The position numbers were made by a program, and so were the translations under genes. Below are positions 36,855 to 44,892 of a stretch of DNA of 64,000 nucleotides, in pieces. The number at the start of each line of letters is the position of its first letter. The stretch's first letter is position 1. The notes under the pieces are model-generated. The model had not been told where the DNA came from and did no database searches. It worked only from the letters and a program-made list of their open reading frames with translations. This DNA is from Cognatundibacterium curvum (lineage in GTDB: Bacteria; Pseudomonadota; Gammaproteobacteria; Burkholderiales; Burkholderiaceae_D), in assembly GCF_014284235.1 (NCBI RefSeq), contig NZ_JACOGD010000008.1, positions 1 to 64,000 on the forward strand, read 5' to 3'.

Positions 36855-38255
36855 TTATTGCGGCTGAAGCGGAGGAAATAAGAGTGTGAAAACCGTCCCC
36901 CCATGCGCCGCATCATTGACTTCTATGCTGGCGTCATGATCTTTCGCAATATCGGAAACGATGGACAAGCCCAGGCCATTTCCATTAGAGCGCTGTGTAC
37001 CGGTGGCTGGAAGGGATTCGGTGATTCTGTATCTGCGTTGAAAAATCAGTTCGCGTTCCGCTTTAGGAATACCGGGCCCACTATCCTCCACTGAGAAAAT
37101 GCCGCTGTGACCTTGCTGTTCATAACACCTGACCGTGACTACGCCATGTTGCGGTGTATAGGCGATGGCGTTGTCGATGATGTTCTCTATCAAATCACGC
37201 AATAAGAAAGCGTCGCCGGAGATAGTTACTGGCTGCAAATCGAAACCCAGATCTATATTTTTTCTGTCAGCAGTAATGATCAATGCATGAATACTGTCAG
37301 CAATGATTTTATCGAGTCTGACCGGCGCCAGGCGCTTGCGCTCAAAGGTATTTGGCTCAGCACGGGCTAAGGCTAACAGCTGGTTGATCTGCCGTATCAT
37401 GCGCTCAGCAGAAATCATCATTAGTTCTGTTGAGCGCGCAGTCTCAGAATCAGCGCGGTACCGACCCTGCATCCATTCTATCTGCGCTTTCATGCCCGCC
37501 AGCGGGGTGCGCAACTGATGAGCGATATTGGCTAAAAATTCTTGTTGCTCTGATGCGCCAGTCTCAATTTTGCGCAGCAAGCGGTTAATCGCGTTGATCA
37601 CAGCCGCCAGTTCCAATGCATTCTGGTCTTCCTGAATTGGCGACAACTCATCATAACTGCGTCTGTTGAGATCCTGCTGCAGAATTTTCAAGGGCGCCAG
37701 TCCGCGTGTAACCGCCAGCCACACCACGGCAACCAGACACAAAGTCAGTGCACTTTCTAATAGCAATAGCGCGATCAGGATATGAGATTGAATCGCATTC
37801 CGTTTGCTCAGGGTCTCGGCAACATTAATAATGACGGGCTCACCATCCACCATAAACCGTATACTGACGATGCGTATCTCCTCACCACGCATACGCCCAT
37901 GAGAAAAAACAGGCTCATCCAGTTTAGATGGCGTACCGGTCACAGGAAAATCTTTGTCTCCGGCCAGCGTGTGACCATCGAGTTTGCGAATGGCAAAATA
38001 GACGATATTAAAGTGATCGACTCGTAATACCTGTTCGACTGGCAAAGGCAGATCGACATCCACCTGATCTGAGATTTTTTTTAATCGCGTACTCAGCGCC
38101 CAGCCTGTATCTGCCAGGCTTTGATCAAAGGCAGTTTGCGCCGGCGTCCAGGCCAGCCAGTAGACCAAACCTGCACCGACTGTATTGACCAGCAATAATG
38201 GAGCGATCAGCCAGATCAGTAAGCTTTTGCGTATGCTCAGGCGGCGTGATGGCAT
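36855..38255 (-). CDS. Two-component sensor histidine kinase (metal-responsive type, CzcS-like)
   Basis: A 466-aa inner-membrane sensor kinase. Two membrane helices (about residues 12-34 and 155-178) flank a periplasmic sensor domain. A cytoplasmic HisKA domain follows with the phospho-acceptor in IAHQLRTPLAGMKAQ, then the ATPase domain with N box (IIDNAIAYTP), G1 (VEDSGPGIP) and G2 (GNGLGLSIV). ATG 38255 has a perfect AAGGAG site and overlaps the response regulator stop (TGATG). The gene lies directly upstream of the metal efflux operon, so sensing of a periplasmic metal ion is likely but inferred. Confidence 0.92.
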   Translation of the reverse strand: MPSRRLSIRKSLLIWLIAPLLLVNTVGAGLVYWLAWTPAQTAFDQSLADTGWALSTRLKKISDQVDVDLPLPVEQVLRVDHFNIVYFAIRKLDGHTLAGDKDFPVTGTPSKLDEPVFSHGRMRGEEIRIVSIRFMVDGEPVIINVAETLSKRNAIQSHILIALLLLESALTLCLVAVVWLAVTRGLAPLKILQQDLNRRSYDELSPIQEDQNALELAAVINAINRLLRKIETGASEQQEFLANIAHQLRTPLAGMKAQIEWMQGRYRADSETARSTELMMISAERMIRQINQLLALARAEPNTFERKRLAPVRLDKIIADSIHALIITADRKNIDLGFDLQPVTISGDAFLLRDLIENIIDNAIAYTPQHGVVTVRCYEQQGHSGIFSVEDSGPGIPKAERELIFQRRYRITESLPATGTQRSNGNGLGLSIVSDIAKDHDASIEVNDAAHGGTVFTLLFPPLQPQ

Positions 38256-38926
38256 CAAAGCTCCTTTTCTTCTTCGAGCATATAACCAAAACCACGGATA
38301 GTCCTGATCGTGATTTTTGCATTATTCAGCTTGAGTCTGAGTCGCGACACATAGACTTCAATCGCGTTAAGCGTAATGTCTTCACCATACGGCAGGATGG
38401 CATCGATAATTTGCTGTTTGGAGACGACCTGCGATTCATGCTGCAACAGATAAGCCAGAATATTCCATTCCCGCACCGACAAGTCGACCACATTGTCACG
38501 GATAGAGACGCGCTTAGTCTGCGGGTCCATCAGCAAATGTCCCAGCCTCACTTCATTGGAGCGCGGGGCACTGCGCCTGACCAGTGCCTTCAGGCGTGCC
38601 ACCAGCTCCAGCGTGGAGAATGGCTTGACCAGATAGTCATCGGCCCCCAGTTCAAAACCACGTACCCGGTCAGAAATCCCGTCTCTTGCAGTGAGCAGCA
38701 ACACCGGAATCTGATTGTGATTGCCACGCAGACGACGCAGTATCTCCAGCCCCTCAATATCAGGTAAGCCTATATCCAGCACTATCGCTGAAAAGTGTTG
38801 ACGTGGTATCAGATATTCCGCATCGTTTCCTGTATGTGCAACATCCACCAGCATACCCTGCCCGCGCAGCATCTGAGACACGCCCTCAGCCAGAACTTTA
38901 TCGTCTTCTACTAGCAGTATGTGCAT
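38255..38926 (-). CDS. OmpR-family response regulator (CzcR-like)
   Basis: A 223-aa transcription factor: receiver domain (about 1-115) with the phosphorylated Asp in IVLDIGLPDIEGLEIL, the acidic pair near the start (LLVEDDK) and the conserved Lys in DDYLVKPFS; then a winged-helix DNA-binding domain (VYVSRLRLKLNNAKITIRTI). It pairs with the sensor kinase gene that overlaps its stop codon. By position it should activate the downstream efflux genes. The ribosome site is weak. Confidence 0.93.
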   Translation of the reverse strand: MHILLVEDDKVLAEGVSQMLRGQGMLVDVAHTGNDAEYLIPRQHFSAIVLDIGLPDIEGLEILRRLRGNHNQIPVLLLTARDGISDRVRGFELGADDYLVKPFSTLELVARLKALVRRSAPRSNEVRLGHLLMDPQTKRVSIRDNVVDLSVREWNILAYLLQHESQVVSKQQIIDAILPYGEDITLNAIEVYVSRLRLKLNNAKITIRTIRGFGYMLEEEKEL

Positions 38927-39110
38927 ATTGAATTTTGAGATTGAAGATACTGATTAAGAATAAGAGCGAAGCTTATCAGTCCACAGCCTGCTTTGTCATC
39001 GCAGCATCTGCATGAACGACGATGCCAAGCAGAATGGAGCTTCATAGCTGCGTGCACAGAGCCTGACATTTCTCGCTCTGCCTTACTCTATTCGCTGCTG
39101 GCTAGGTACA

Positions 39111-39827
39111 TCACTCCATCGTACTTGGACTCCAGAAGGCCTGCTTCACTTCAGGCCGGTCCGCCATTTTACTGAGTATCTGATCTAACTCTTCTGAATT
39201 GACTGAGGTGGAGGTCAGGATGGCTTCAATTTCAATATCATCATTGCCAAAGGCATGCACTTCCAGATCTCGGATAGGATAATTCGCCAGTTCCAGCTCC
39301 TTGGAGAGCATCGCCAGCACCAGTTTCTGAAACGGTTTAGCTGCAATCACGTAGACGGTATTAGTGACCTCCACATCCTCACCTTCGATAGGACGACGGT
39401 TAATCCGGTTGACGATAGGCCTGAGTAAGGTATTGGCCGCGAGCACAAAGAAAGTCGCGGCAAACGCTTCCAATATCAGGTCGGCGCCGGCAGCAGCACC
39501 AACCGCAGCGGAGCCCCATAGTGTCGCTGCCGTATTTAAACCGCGCACATTTCCGTCTTCACGCATAATCGCCCCAGCTCCCAGGAATCCTATGCCGGAA
39601 ACCACATAGGCGATGACATGCACCGCACCTGCATGACCTTCTAAGCGGTTAGCCATGTCAACAAAAACGGCAGCACCTACCGCGACCAGCACATTGGTAC
39701 GCAAGCCGGCAGTACGTTGCCGGTATTGGCGCTCATATCCAATCAGCCCGCCAAGCACAAACGCTGCCCCCAGGCTGATCAGCGTATCTAAAAAAGAATG
39801 AAAATTGATGTTTTGAATTGCTTCCAT
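39111..39827 (-). CDS. MgtC/SapB-family inner-membrane protein
   Basis: A 238-aa protein with four to five N-terminal membrane helices and a soluble C-terminal domain (about 155-238). The MgtC signatures LGGLIGYERQYRQRTAGLRTN and GIGFLGAGAI are intact. The family is linked to growth at low magnesium and to control of ATP synthase in pathogens; here it sits beside metal efflux genes. ATG 39827 has a GGGAGCTAAAG ribosome site; the upstream in-frame ATG at 39857 does not. The same-strand distance to the response regulator gene is 184 bp, so it may have its own promoter or share one. Confidence 0.9.
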   Translation of the reverse strand: MEAIQNINFHSFLDTLISLGAAFVLGGLIGYERQYRQRTAGLRTNVLVAVGAAVFVDMANRLEGHAGAVHVIAYVVSGIGFLGAGAIMREDGNVRGLNTAATLWGSAAVGAAAGADLILEAFAATFFVLAANTLLRPIVNRINRRPIEGEDVEVTNTVYVIAAKPFQKLVLAMLSKELELANYPIRDLEVHAFGNDDIEIEAILTSTSVNSEELDQILSKMADRPEVKQAFWSPSTME

Positions 39828-40170
39828 CTTTAGCTCCCTGATCAGTGAAACCCACATCGAAATTTTCGCAACAGAATATGACTATTCCGATGTAATTGAA
39901 CACAACAAATATACCTCGCCTTTAGTATGCGGCAGATAATTACTATTTCCGGCTTTCGATCCTTCGCTAGCTGTAGAAACAGTTCTCAGCTTTCTCTTAT
40001 AAGCGAACAGGCTGCAATAGCGCCCATAATAGAAAAATGTAAAGCGATACTTTGGTGCTTACTTGCGTGAGTTCAGACAGAAACGAAGAAGTGCGTCTTA
40101 CTGACGTGCAAGTGAATCTGTTATTTTCGAAAAATCAGGATGCATCACCATCACATGATGATGAACACTG

Positions 40171-40200
40171 TTGATTCAGAGTGCAGGCCCTCGATACGAT
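40171..40200 (+). promoter_or_regulatory. Possible sigma-70 promoter for the candidate ncRNA
   Basis: TTGATT (40171-40176) and TACGAT (40195-40200) are 18 bp apart; the -35 matches 4 of 6 and the -10 4 of 6 consensus bases. Transcription would start near 40207 and reach the structured region and terminator downstream. Confidence 0.4.
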
Positions 40201-40204
40201 AAAC

Positions 40205-40410
40205 AGCACAGACGACAGGTAGCAGACAAGGTCAGCTGACACGTGCCATGTAATAAACGAGGAAGGTTAGCCGAGAGTCGTTGGTGACCACAGCCAGTCT
40301 CATAGCTGTGGCAGGCAGCTAACTGCGGAGCTTATGCGAAGATGGTTGGGGTAAAACCCCAAGTTAGCAAGTAAAGACTGCAACTGTCCAAAATCATAGC
40401 TCCTTTTTTT
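40205..40410 (+). ncRNA. Candidate structured non-coding RNA, unclassified
   Basis: No gene lies here. The sequence folds strongly: a CCACAGC / GCTGTGG hairpin (40288-40294, 40305-40311) sits inside a GTTAGC / GCTAAC stem (40266-40271, 40318-40323). TTGGGGT / ACCCCAA (40346-40352, 40356-40362) makes another hairpin. The same GCTAAC can pair instead with a second GTTAGC at 40363-40368. Finally GGAGCTTATG (40327-40336) pairs with CATAGCTCC (40395-40403), followed by seven T, a terminator-like ending. The competing pairings look like a riboswitch or a small regulatory RNA. It fits no riboswitch class I know, and no plus-strand gene follows within the element. Confidence 0.5.
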
Positions 40411-40669
40411 CGATGAGCGGATTGTATTTTTGATTTTGCAGCCATGTCAAGAACAAGATTGCTTATGCGGTGAAGCTTTGATTTTTTATCTTTATCAGAT
40501 CAGACCCGGCATCTACATCTGGACTTTCCGTCTGAAATATATTGCTCGCATATCAGGCTGTACAAGGCGCTATAACCATAAACACACAAACTGAAAATCA
40601 GACGGGACCGCTCCAATTGAACGATATTTTCATCCAAAGTGAACGCAAACGTAAACAGGCTTAGATGCA
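40411..40669. other. Gene-free stretch inside the right end of the element
   Basis: About 260 bp with no open frame of interest and no remnant of a tns gene that I can recognise, although in Tn7 the tnsA gene would lie just inside this end. Confidence 0.5.
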
Positions 40670-40707
40670 AAAATGCCCAAGCCTGATATTACAGGTTTGG
40701 GCATTTT
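40670..40707. terminator. Bidirectional hairpin terminator near the right end
   Basis: A 16-bp stem (AAAATGCCCAAGCCTG, 40670-40685, with CAGGTTTGGGCATTTT, 40692-40707; one G-T pair) around a 6-nt loop, with A-run and T-run sides. It insulates the element from transcription entering at its right end. Confidence 0.85.
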
Positions 40708-40720
40708 CTTGAAGATTTTT

Positions 40721-40780
40721 AGTTTACGACTTTAATAACCAGTTTACGACTTTAATAGCCAGTTTACGACTTTAATTGTC
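40721..40780 (-). repeat. Right-end TnsB-type binding sites (three, abutting)
   Basis: Three 20-bp copies (40721-40740, 40741-40760, 40761-40780) of AGTTTACGACTTTAAT plus four variable bases, in inverted orientation to the left-end copies. The close packing matches the overlapping sites of Tn7R. Confidence 0.88.
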
Positions 40781-40787
40781 GGGAACA

Positions 40788-40792
40788 GTAAG
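40788..40792. repeat. Right 5-bp target-site duplication (GTAAG)
   Basis: Identical to the left copy at 29457-29461 and directly adjacent to the terminal ACA of the element. Confidence 0.85.
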
Positions 40793-40889
40793 CAAGGTCA
40801 GGGCTGAAACGATTTCCAAGGCCCAGCAGGCTGGCTGAATGGCGGCTTGCTGGCTACCTGACAGGCAAGTTCAGCCCCTATGCGATGTA

Positions 40890-41012
40890 TCATTGTTCGT
40901 CAGATTTGTTTTTTTTGACTGGCGCGTGGGTGACGTTATTCATCGCTTTCACCAGAAAGATGATCCCTAAAATAAAGACTAGAATTAAACCGGTAAAAAT
41001 ACCTGTCCACAT
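40890..41012 (-). CDS. Small single-pass membrane protein (40 aa)
   Basis: An ATG at 41012 with an AGGA site 9-10 nt upstream opens a 40-codon frame. The product starts MWTGIFTGLILVFILGIIFL, a clear membrane helix, and ends in a short charged tail (VKKNKSDEQ). This is the architecture of a genuine small membrane protein. It is immediately outside the mobile element, downstream of where gloA stood before insertion. No function can be assigned. A plus-strand frame over the same bases has no ribosome site and an implausible sequence. The 375 bp between this gene and pgi hold no other gene, only the hairpin at 41355. Confidence 0.65.
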   Translation of the reverse strand: MWTGIFTGLILVFILGIIFLVKAMNNVTHAPVKKNKSDEQ

Positions 41013-41354
41013 GACGGCTATCCTGATGAAAAATGGTCAGGAACTACGCAAAATCCGTGAAAAGGATGGCATCTCAACTTATCAGAACGCCTTGCTACAA
41101 CGCGTTTTGTCGGTAACATGTTTGCGTAATTCCCGATAGAAACTACTATTGCCCCAAAGCATATCGCAGATCAGATTCAGCCCAAATTGAATGACAAGTT
41201 TTTTTACATTATTTAACGGAATTTAAGCTTTTTGGAAAAATAGCAGTCACAAATGATGCTTTAAATCAACATTATTTATGGCAGTGTGGTGACATTGAGA
41301 TGTTGCACGCCAGGTCTGAACGGGCCCGCAACGGGCGCCGCAGTTGTGCGCGAT

Positions 41355-41380
41355 GGCACTTGCCACACTCAGCAAGTGCC
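41355..41380. terminator. Strong hairpin after pgi (possible terminator)
   Basis: Perfect 9-bp stem GGCACTTGC / GCAAGTGCC with an 8-nt loop, 8 bp past the pgi stop on the minus strand. There is no T-run in that direction, so it may stabilise the mRNA end or act as a Rho-independent-like stop with low efficiency. Confidence 0.5.
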
Positions 41381-41387
41381 GCATGCT

Positions 41388-43034
41388 TTAAACGTGACCG
41401 TGTCGGCGGAAATACGCAATCAGTCCACTGGTCGACGCATCCAGTTGCGCATCGAAAGCCTGATCACCGAGTATCGCGGGCAACAAACGATTTGCCAGTT
41501 GCTTGCCTAATTCCACACCCCATTGATCAAAGGAGTTGATACTCCAGATCACCCCCTGCACAAACACTTTGTGCTCGTACAAAGCGATCAGCATACCAAG
41601 CTGGAACGGATCCAGGCTAGGCATCAGAATCGTGGTCGATGGCTGATTACCGGCGAACACCTTGTGCGGTAACAGACGTGCCAGCTGCGCCTCAGACAAA
41701 CCGGCCTGGCTCAGTTCTTCACGTGCCTGCTGCTCAGTTTTACCAAATGCCAGCGCCGCACTCTGGGCCAGGCAATTTGCCAACAGCGGTGCCTGATGTC
41801 CAGGCAAAGGATGATCGCTGGAAGCGGCCACCACAAAATCGCATGGAATCAGCCAGCCGCCCTGATGCAGCAACTGGAAGAAAGCATGCTGACCATTGAC
41901 ACCGATTTCACCCCAGACGATAGGGTTGGCACGGCAGCTCAACGGCTCGCCATCGCGGCTTACGGTTTTACCATTCGACTCCATTTCCAGCTGTTGCAGG
42001 AAGGCCGGCAAATGCCGTATCGATTCGTTATAAGGCAGAATCGCTGTGGTTTCTGCCCCCAGGAAATTGGTGTTCCAGATGGAGATCAGCGCCATCAGCA
42101 CTGGCAGATTTTTTTCCAGCGGCGCCTCACGGAAATGGCTATCCATGGTTTGCGCACCTTGCAGCATGCGCTCGAAACCATTCATACCGATCGATAAGGC
42201 CACCGACAAACCGACGGCAGACCACAGGGAATAGCGTCCACCTACCCAATCCCAGATCTGCAGAATATTTTCGTCAGGAATACCGAATTCATGCGCTTTG
42301 GCCGGACTGGAAGTCACGGCGATAAAGTGCTTCGCAATCGCCCATTCTTCCATCGCAGCTGCCATCAGCCAGGTTCTGGCGGTCTGTGCATTGATGCTGG
42401 TTTCCTGCGTGGTGAAAGTCTTGGATGCCACGATGAACAGCGTCGTGCGCGGGTCCAGCTTTTCCAGCAAAGGTGCCAGGTGGGCACTGTCCAGATTCGA
42501 GACATAGAAAAAATTCAGATTCGGATGCTGATAGGCCGACAGCGCGCGGCTGGCCAGCTTAGGCCCCAGATCGGAACCACCGATACCGATATTCACCACA
42601 TTCTGAATCGCATCGCCTTTAAAGCCACGCCATAAGCCACTACGCACACGTTCGACAATGTCACGCATTTGCTTGCGCACCGCGCGCACCTGTGGCATCA
42701 CATCCAGCTCTGCACTCGGGAAAGGGCTGAACTCCATGTGGCGCAAGGCGGTGTGTAATACGGCACGGTCTTCGCTGAAGTTAATCTTTTCACCCGCAAA
42801 CATGCGGTCACGCCATTCCTCGACGTTCGCCAGACGTGCAAGAGACAGTAAATGCCTAACCGCTTCAGCATCCACCCTTTGCTTGGAATAATCAATCAGC
42901 AAGCCATCGAGCTCTGCTGAGAAACGCTGAAATCGCTGCGCATCATTGGCAAACAAGTCACGTAAATGGGTGTGCTCCAGCCTTTGCTGATCCTGTAACA
43001 AAGCCTGCCATTCAGGGGTCTGGGTAATGTTCAT
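41388..43034 (-). CDS. pgi: Glucose-6-phosphate isomerase
   Basis: A 548-aa cytosolic enzyme interconverting glucose 6-phosphate and fructose 6-phosphate. Family signatures are intact: VNIGIGGSDLGP, FIVASKTFTTQET, GGRYSLWSAVGLSVAL, and the C-terminal SFDQWGVELGKQLA. Length agrees with the E. coli enzyme (549 aa). The ribosome site is weak. It lies 23 bp downstream of the rsmA start region on the same strand, though pgi itself is transcribed away from rsmA's 3' end; the order lptD-surA-pdxA-rsmA-pgi suggests one long unit. Confidence 0.97.
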   Translation of the reverse strand: MNITQTPEWQALLQDQQRLEHTHLRDLFANDAQRFQRFSAELDGLLIDYSKQRVDAEAVRHLLSLARLANVEEWRDRMFAGEKINFSEDRAVLHTALRHMEFSPFPSAELDVMPQVRAVRKQMRDIVERVRSGLWRGFKGDAIQNVVNIGIGGSDLGPKLASRALSAYQHPNLNFFYVSNLDSAHLAPLLEKLDPRTTLFIVASKTFTTQETSINAQTARTWLMAAAMEEWAIAKHFIAVTSSPAKAHEFGIPDENILQIWDWVGGRYSLWSAVGLSVALSIGMNGFERMLQGAQTMDSHFREAPLEKNLPVLMALISIWNTNFLGAETTAILPYNESIRHLPAFLQQLEMESNGKTVSRDGEPLSCRANPIVWGEIGVNGQHAFFQLLHQGGWLIPCDFVVAASSDHPLPGHQAPLLANCLAQSAALAFGKTEQQAREELSQAGLSEAQLARLLPHKVFAGNQPSTTILMPSLDPFQLGMLIALYEHKVFVQGVIWSINSFDQWGVELGKQLANRLLPAILGDQAFDAQLDASTSGLIAYFRRHGHV

Positions 43035-43057
43035 CGTTGCGATAACATGAATAAGGT

Positions 43058-43852
43058 TCAGTCTTGGCTGTCTGCATGACGAGCGCTGTACAGACGTGTC
43101 AGCGCAATGTACTGCTCCAGCCCTATGGTTTCCGGACGTGCCTGCGGATCGACGCCAGCTTCCAGCAATTCAGCTTCAGTGAACATGCCAGCCAGACAGT
43201 TACGGATGACTTTGCGGCGCTGTGAAAAAGCCTTGGTCACCACCGCTTCTAAATCAGCCTGACGGCAATCGAGCATATCGCGCTTAGGTATCATACGCAC
43301 GATGGCCGAATCGACTTTGGGTGGCGGATCAAATGCATCGGGCGGTACGACAAATAATAATTCCATGTGGTAGCGCCACTGCAGCATGACTGACAAGCGG
43401 CCATATGCCTTGCTGCCAGGTTCAGCCACCATGCGCTCCACAACTTCTTTTTGCAGCATGAAATGCTGATCCGACACCACGTCCGCCAATTCGGCCAGAT
43501 GGAACAGCAAGGGACTGGAAATGTTATACGGTAAATTACCAACCACGCGCAGCTTTTTCCCTTCCGGCACAGGAATAGTACGGAAATCGAATTTCAGTGC
43601 ATCGCCTTCATGGATAGTCAGTTTTTCTGCCGGAAAAGTCTTCTTAAGACGCACCACCAGATCGCGGTCCAGTTCCACCACATGCATATGTGGCAGGCCT
43701 TCGAGTAAGAGGCTGGTCATCGCGGCCAGACCGGGACCAATCTCGACCATGGTGTCGGCCGGACGTGGATCGATGGCGCGGATAATCTGACTCAGTACCA
43801 GCTGATCCGTGAGGAAGTTCTGGCCAAATCGTTTGCGGGGTATGTGTTTCAT
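43058..43852 (-). CDS. rsmA: 16S rRNA (A1518/A1519-N6)-dimethyltransferase
   Basis: A 264-aa S-adenosylmethionine-dependent enzyme (KsgA) that dimethylates two adjacent adenines near the 3' end of 16S rRNA during small-subunit maturation. The N-terminal [18 protein letters not shown], the SAM-binding [15 protein letters not shown] and the catalytic [14 protein letters not shown] are all present. The ATG overlaps the pdxA stop by 4 bp (ATGA), consistent with translational coupling. Confidence 0.97.
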   Translation of the reverse strand: MKHIPRKRFGQNFLTDQLVLSQIIRAIDPRPADTMVEIGPGLAAMTSLLLEGLPHMHVVELDRDLVVRLKKTFPAEKLTIHEGDALKFDFRTIPVPEGKKLRVVGNLPYNISSPLLFHLAELADVVSDQHFMLQKEVVERMVAEPGSKAYGRLSVMLQWRYHMELLFVVPPDAFDPPPKVDSAIVRMIPKRDMLDCRQADLEAVVTKAFSQRRKVIRNCLAGMFTEAELLEAGVDPQARPETIGLEQYIALTRLYSARHADSQD

Positions 43853-44892
43853 GATTTAAGTGTGTGAGTTGCCATGGCGGCGGCGCTGCGGATGGCCACC
43901 ACCATGCTGCGGATATCGGCCAGGCCGGTACCCTGAATTGCGAGGTCGAGTGCGGTGCCATGATCGACCGAAGTCCTTATCAGTGGCAGACCGAGCGTGA
44001 TATTCACACCCAGGCCAAAACTCGCATGCTTCAGTACGGCCAGTCCCTGGTCATGGTACATGGCCAGCACACAGTCAGCCTGCGCCAGATACTTTTGCTG
44101 GAAAAGGGTGTCAGCCGGATAAGGTCCTTCAACCGAAATACCCATTGCGCGCACTCGCTGCAGCACAGGGATAATCACATCGATTTCTTCACGCCCCAGA
44201 TAACCGTTTTCACCCGCATGCGGATTGAGTCCGGTCACCAGTATGCGCGGTGTGGCAATACCAAATTTTTGTTTCAGATCGCTGTCTATGATTTGCACGG
44301 TGCGCAGCAGCGCATCGGCCTGTATCGCGTCAGGCACCTGTCTGAGCGGTAAATGGGTGGTCGCCAGCGCCACCCGCAAAGGCTGCGGCAGATGGGCATT
44401 CGCATCCGACGCCAGCATCATCACGACTTGCGCCGTGCCAGTTTTTTCAGCCAGATATTCGGTATGTCCGCTGAACTGTACACCTGCATCATTGATGGTG
44501 CTTTTTTGCAGCGGCGCCGTGGTCATGGCATCAGCCCAGCCCTGTTGTACACATTCGATTGCGACATCCAGCGTCTGCAGCACTGGCCTGCCATTGCGCG
44601 GATCAGGCTGACCTGCTTTGACGTGCGCATTGAGCGGACAATCGATCAGGGTCAGCCGGTCCGGTGGACAGCCTGGCATACCCGCGTAACGCAGCGCTTC
44701 CAGGGAAATGCCCATGAAGCGTATATCAGGATTAATTTCATTGGCGATCATCGCCAGATAAGCGGCATCACCAATCAGGACGGAACGCACTTCGTGCCGC
44801 AATTCCCAGGCGGCACGCAAAGAGATTTCCGGCCCTATTCCTGCCGGTTCACCTACCGTCAGGGCTATGACCGGCAATCTGGATTCAGGCAT
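43849..44892 (-). CDS. pdxA: 4-hydroxythreonine-4-phosphate dehydrogenase
   Basis: A 347-aa metal- and NAD-dependent enzyme of pyridoxal 5'-phosphate synthesis. It begins [18 protein letters not shown], typical of PdxA. Metal ligands appear as histidines in [10 protein letters not shown] and in [13 protein letters not shown], and the last part has [22 protein letters not shown]. Its start overlaps the surA stop by one base (TAATG), and its end overlaps rsmA, so the three are coupled. Confidence 0.97.
   Translation of the reverse strand: MPESRLPVIALTVGEPAGIGPEISLRAAWELRHEVRSVLIGDAAYLAMIANEINPDIRFMGISLEALRYAGMPGCPPDRLTLIDCPLNAHVKAGQPDPRNGRPVLQTLDVAIECVQQGWADAMTTAPLQKSTINDAGVQFSGHTEYLAEKTGTAQVVMMLASDANAHLPQPLRVALATTHLPLRQVPDAIQADALLRTVQIIDSDLKQKFGIATPRILVTGLNPHAGENGYLGREEIDVIIPVLQRVRAMGISVEGPYPADTLFQQKYLAQADCVLAMYHDQGLAVLKHASFGLGVNITLGLPLIRTSVDHGTALDLAIQGTGLADIRSMVVAIRSAAAMATHTLKS

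Larger units (their letters stand above)
29462..40787. mobile_element. Tn7-like element without transposition genes, carrying metal efflux genes
   Basis: An 11,326-bp element. The left end reads TATTCCCGACAATTAAAG and the right end, inverted, TGTTCCCGACAATTAAAG; the outermost 27 bp match at 26 positions. Each end has three copies of a 20-bp repeat, consensus GACAATTAAAGTCGTAAACT. This is very close to the TnsB-binding sites of Tn7 (GACAATAAAGTCTTAAACT, from memory). Left copies are spaced by 67 and 54 bp and right copies abut, the same asymmetry as Tn7. GTAAG is duplicated on both sides. No tnsA, tnsB, tnsC, tnsD or tniQ gene is recognisable, so the element is non-autonomous or decayed. Cargo: a NACHT-gene fragment, a czcCBA-like operon with a two-component system, mgtC-like, DUF2846 and a candidate ncRNA. 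Confidence 0.85.

Noticed and set aside
40205..40410. Known riboswitch classes (M-box, yybP-ykoY, NiCo, cobalamin, TPP, FMN) and 6S RNA
   Set aside because: The conserved core sequences of these classes, as I know them, are not present on either strand.
40721..40780. Three short repeats resembling a mini CRISPR array
   Set aside because: The units abut with no unique spacers, occur inverted at the other end of the element and match transposase-binding sites; there are no cas genes.
29462..40787. Search for tnsA, tnsB, tnsC, tnsD/tniQ or any DDE transposase or recombinase
   Set aside because: All long frames in the element are explained by other families; the two gene-poor ends contain no recognisable fragment.
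40885..41139. 84-codon plus-strand frame over the small membrane protein
   Set aside because: The minus-strand frame has the ribosome site and a plausible membrane helix; the plus-strand product does not.
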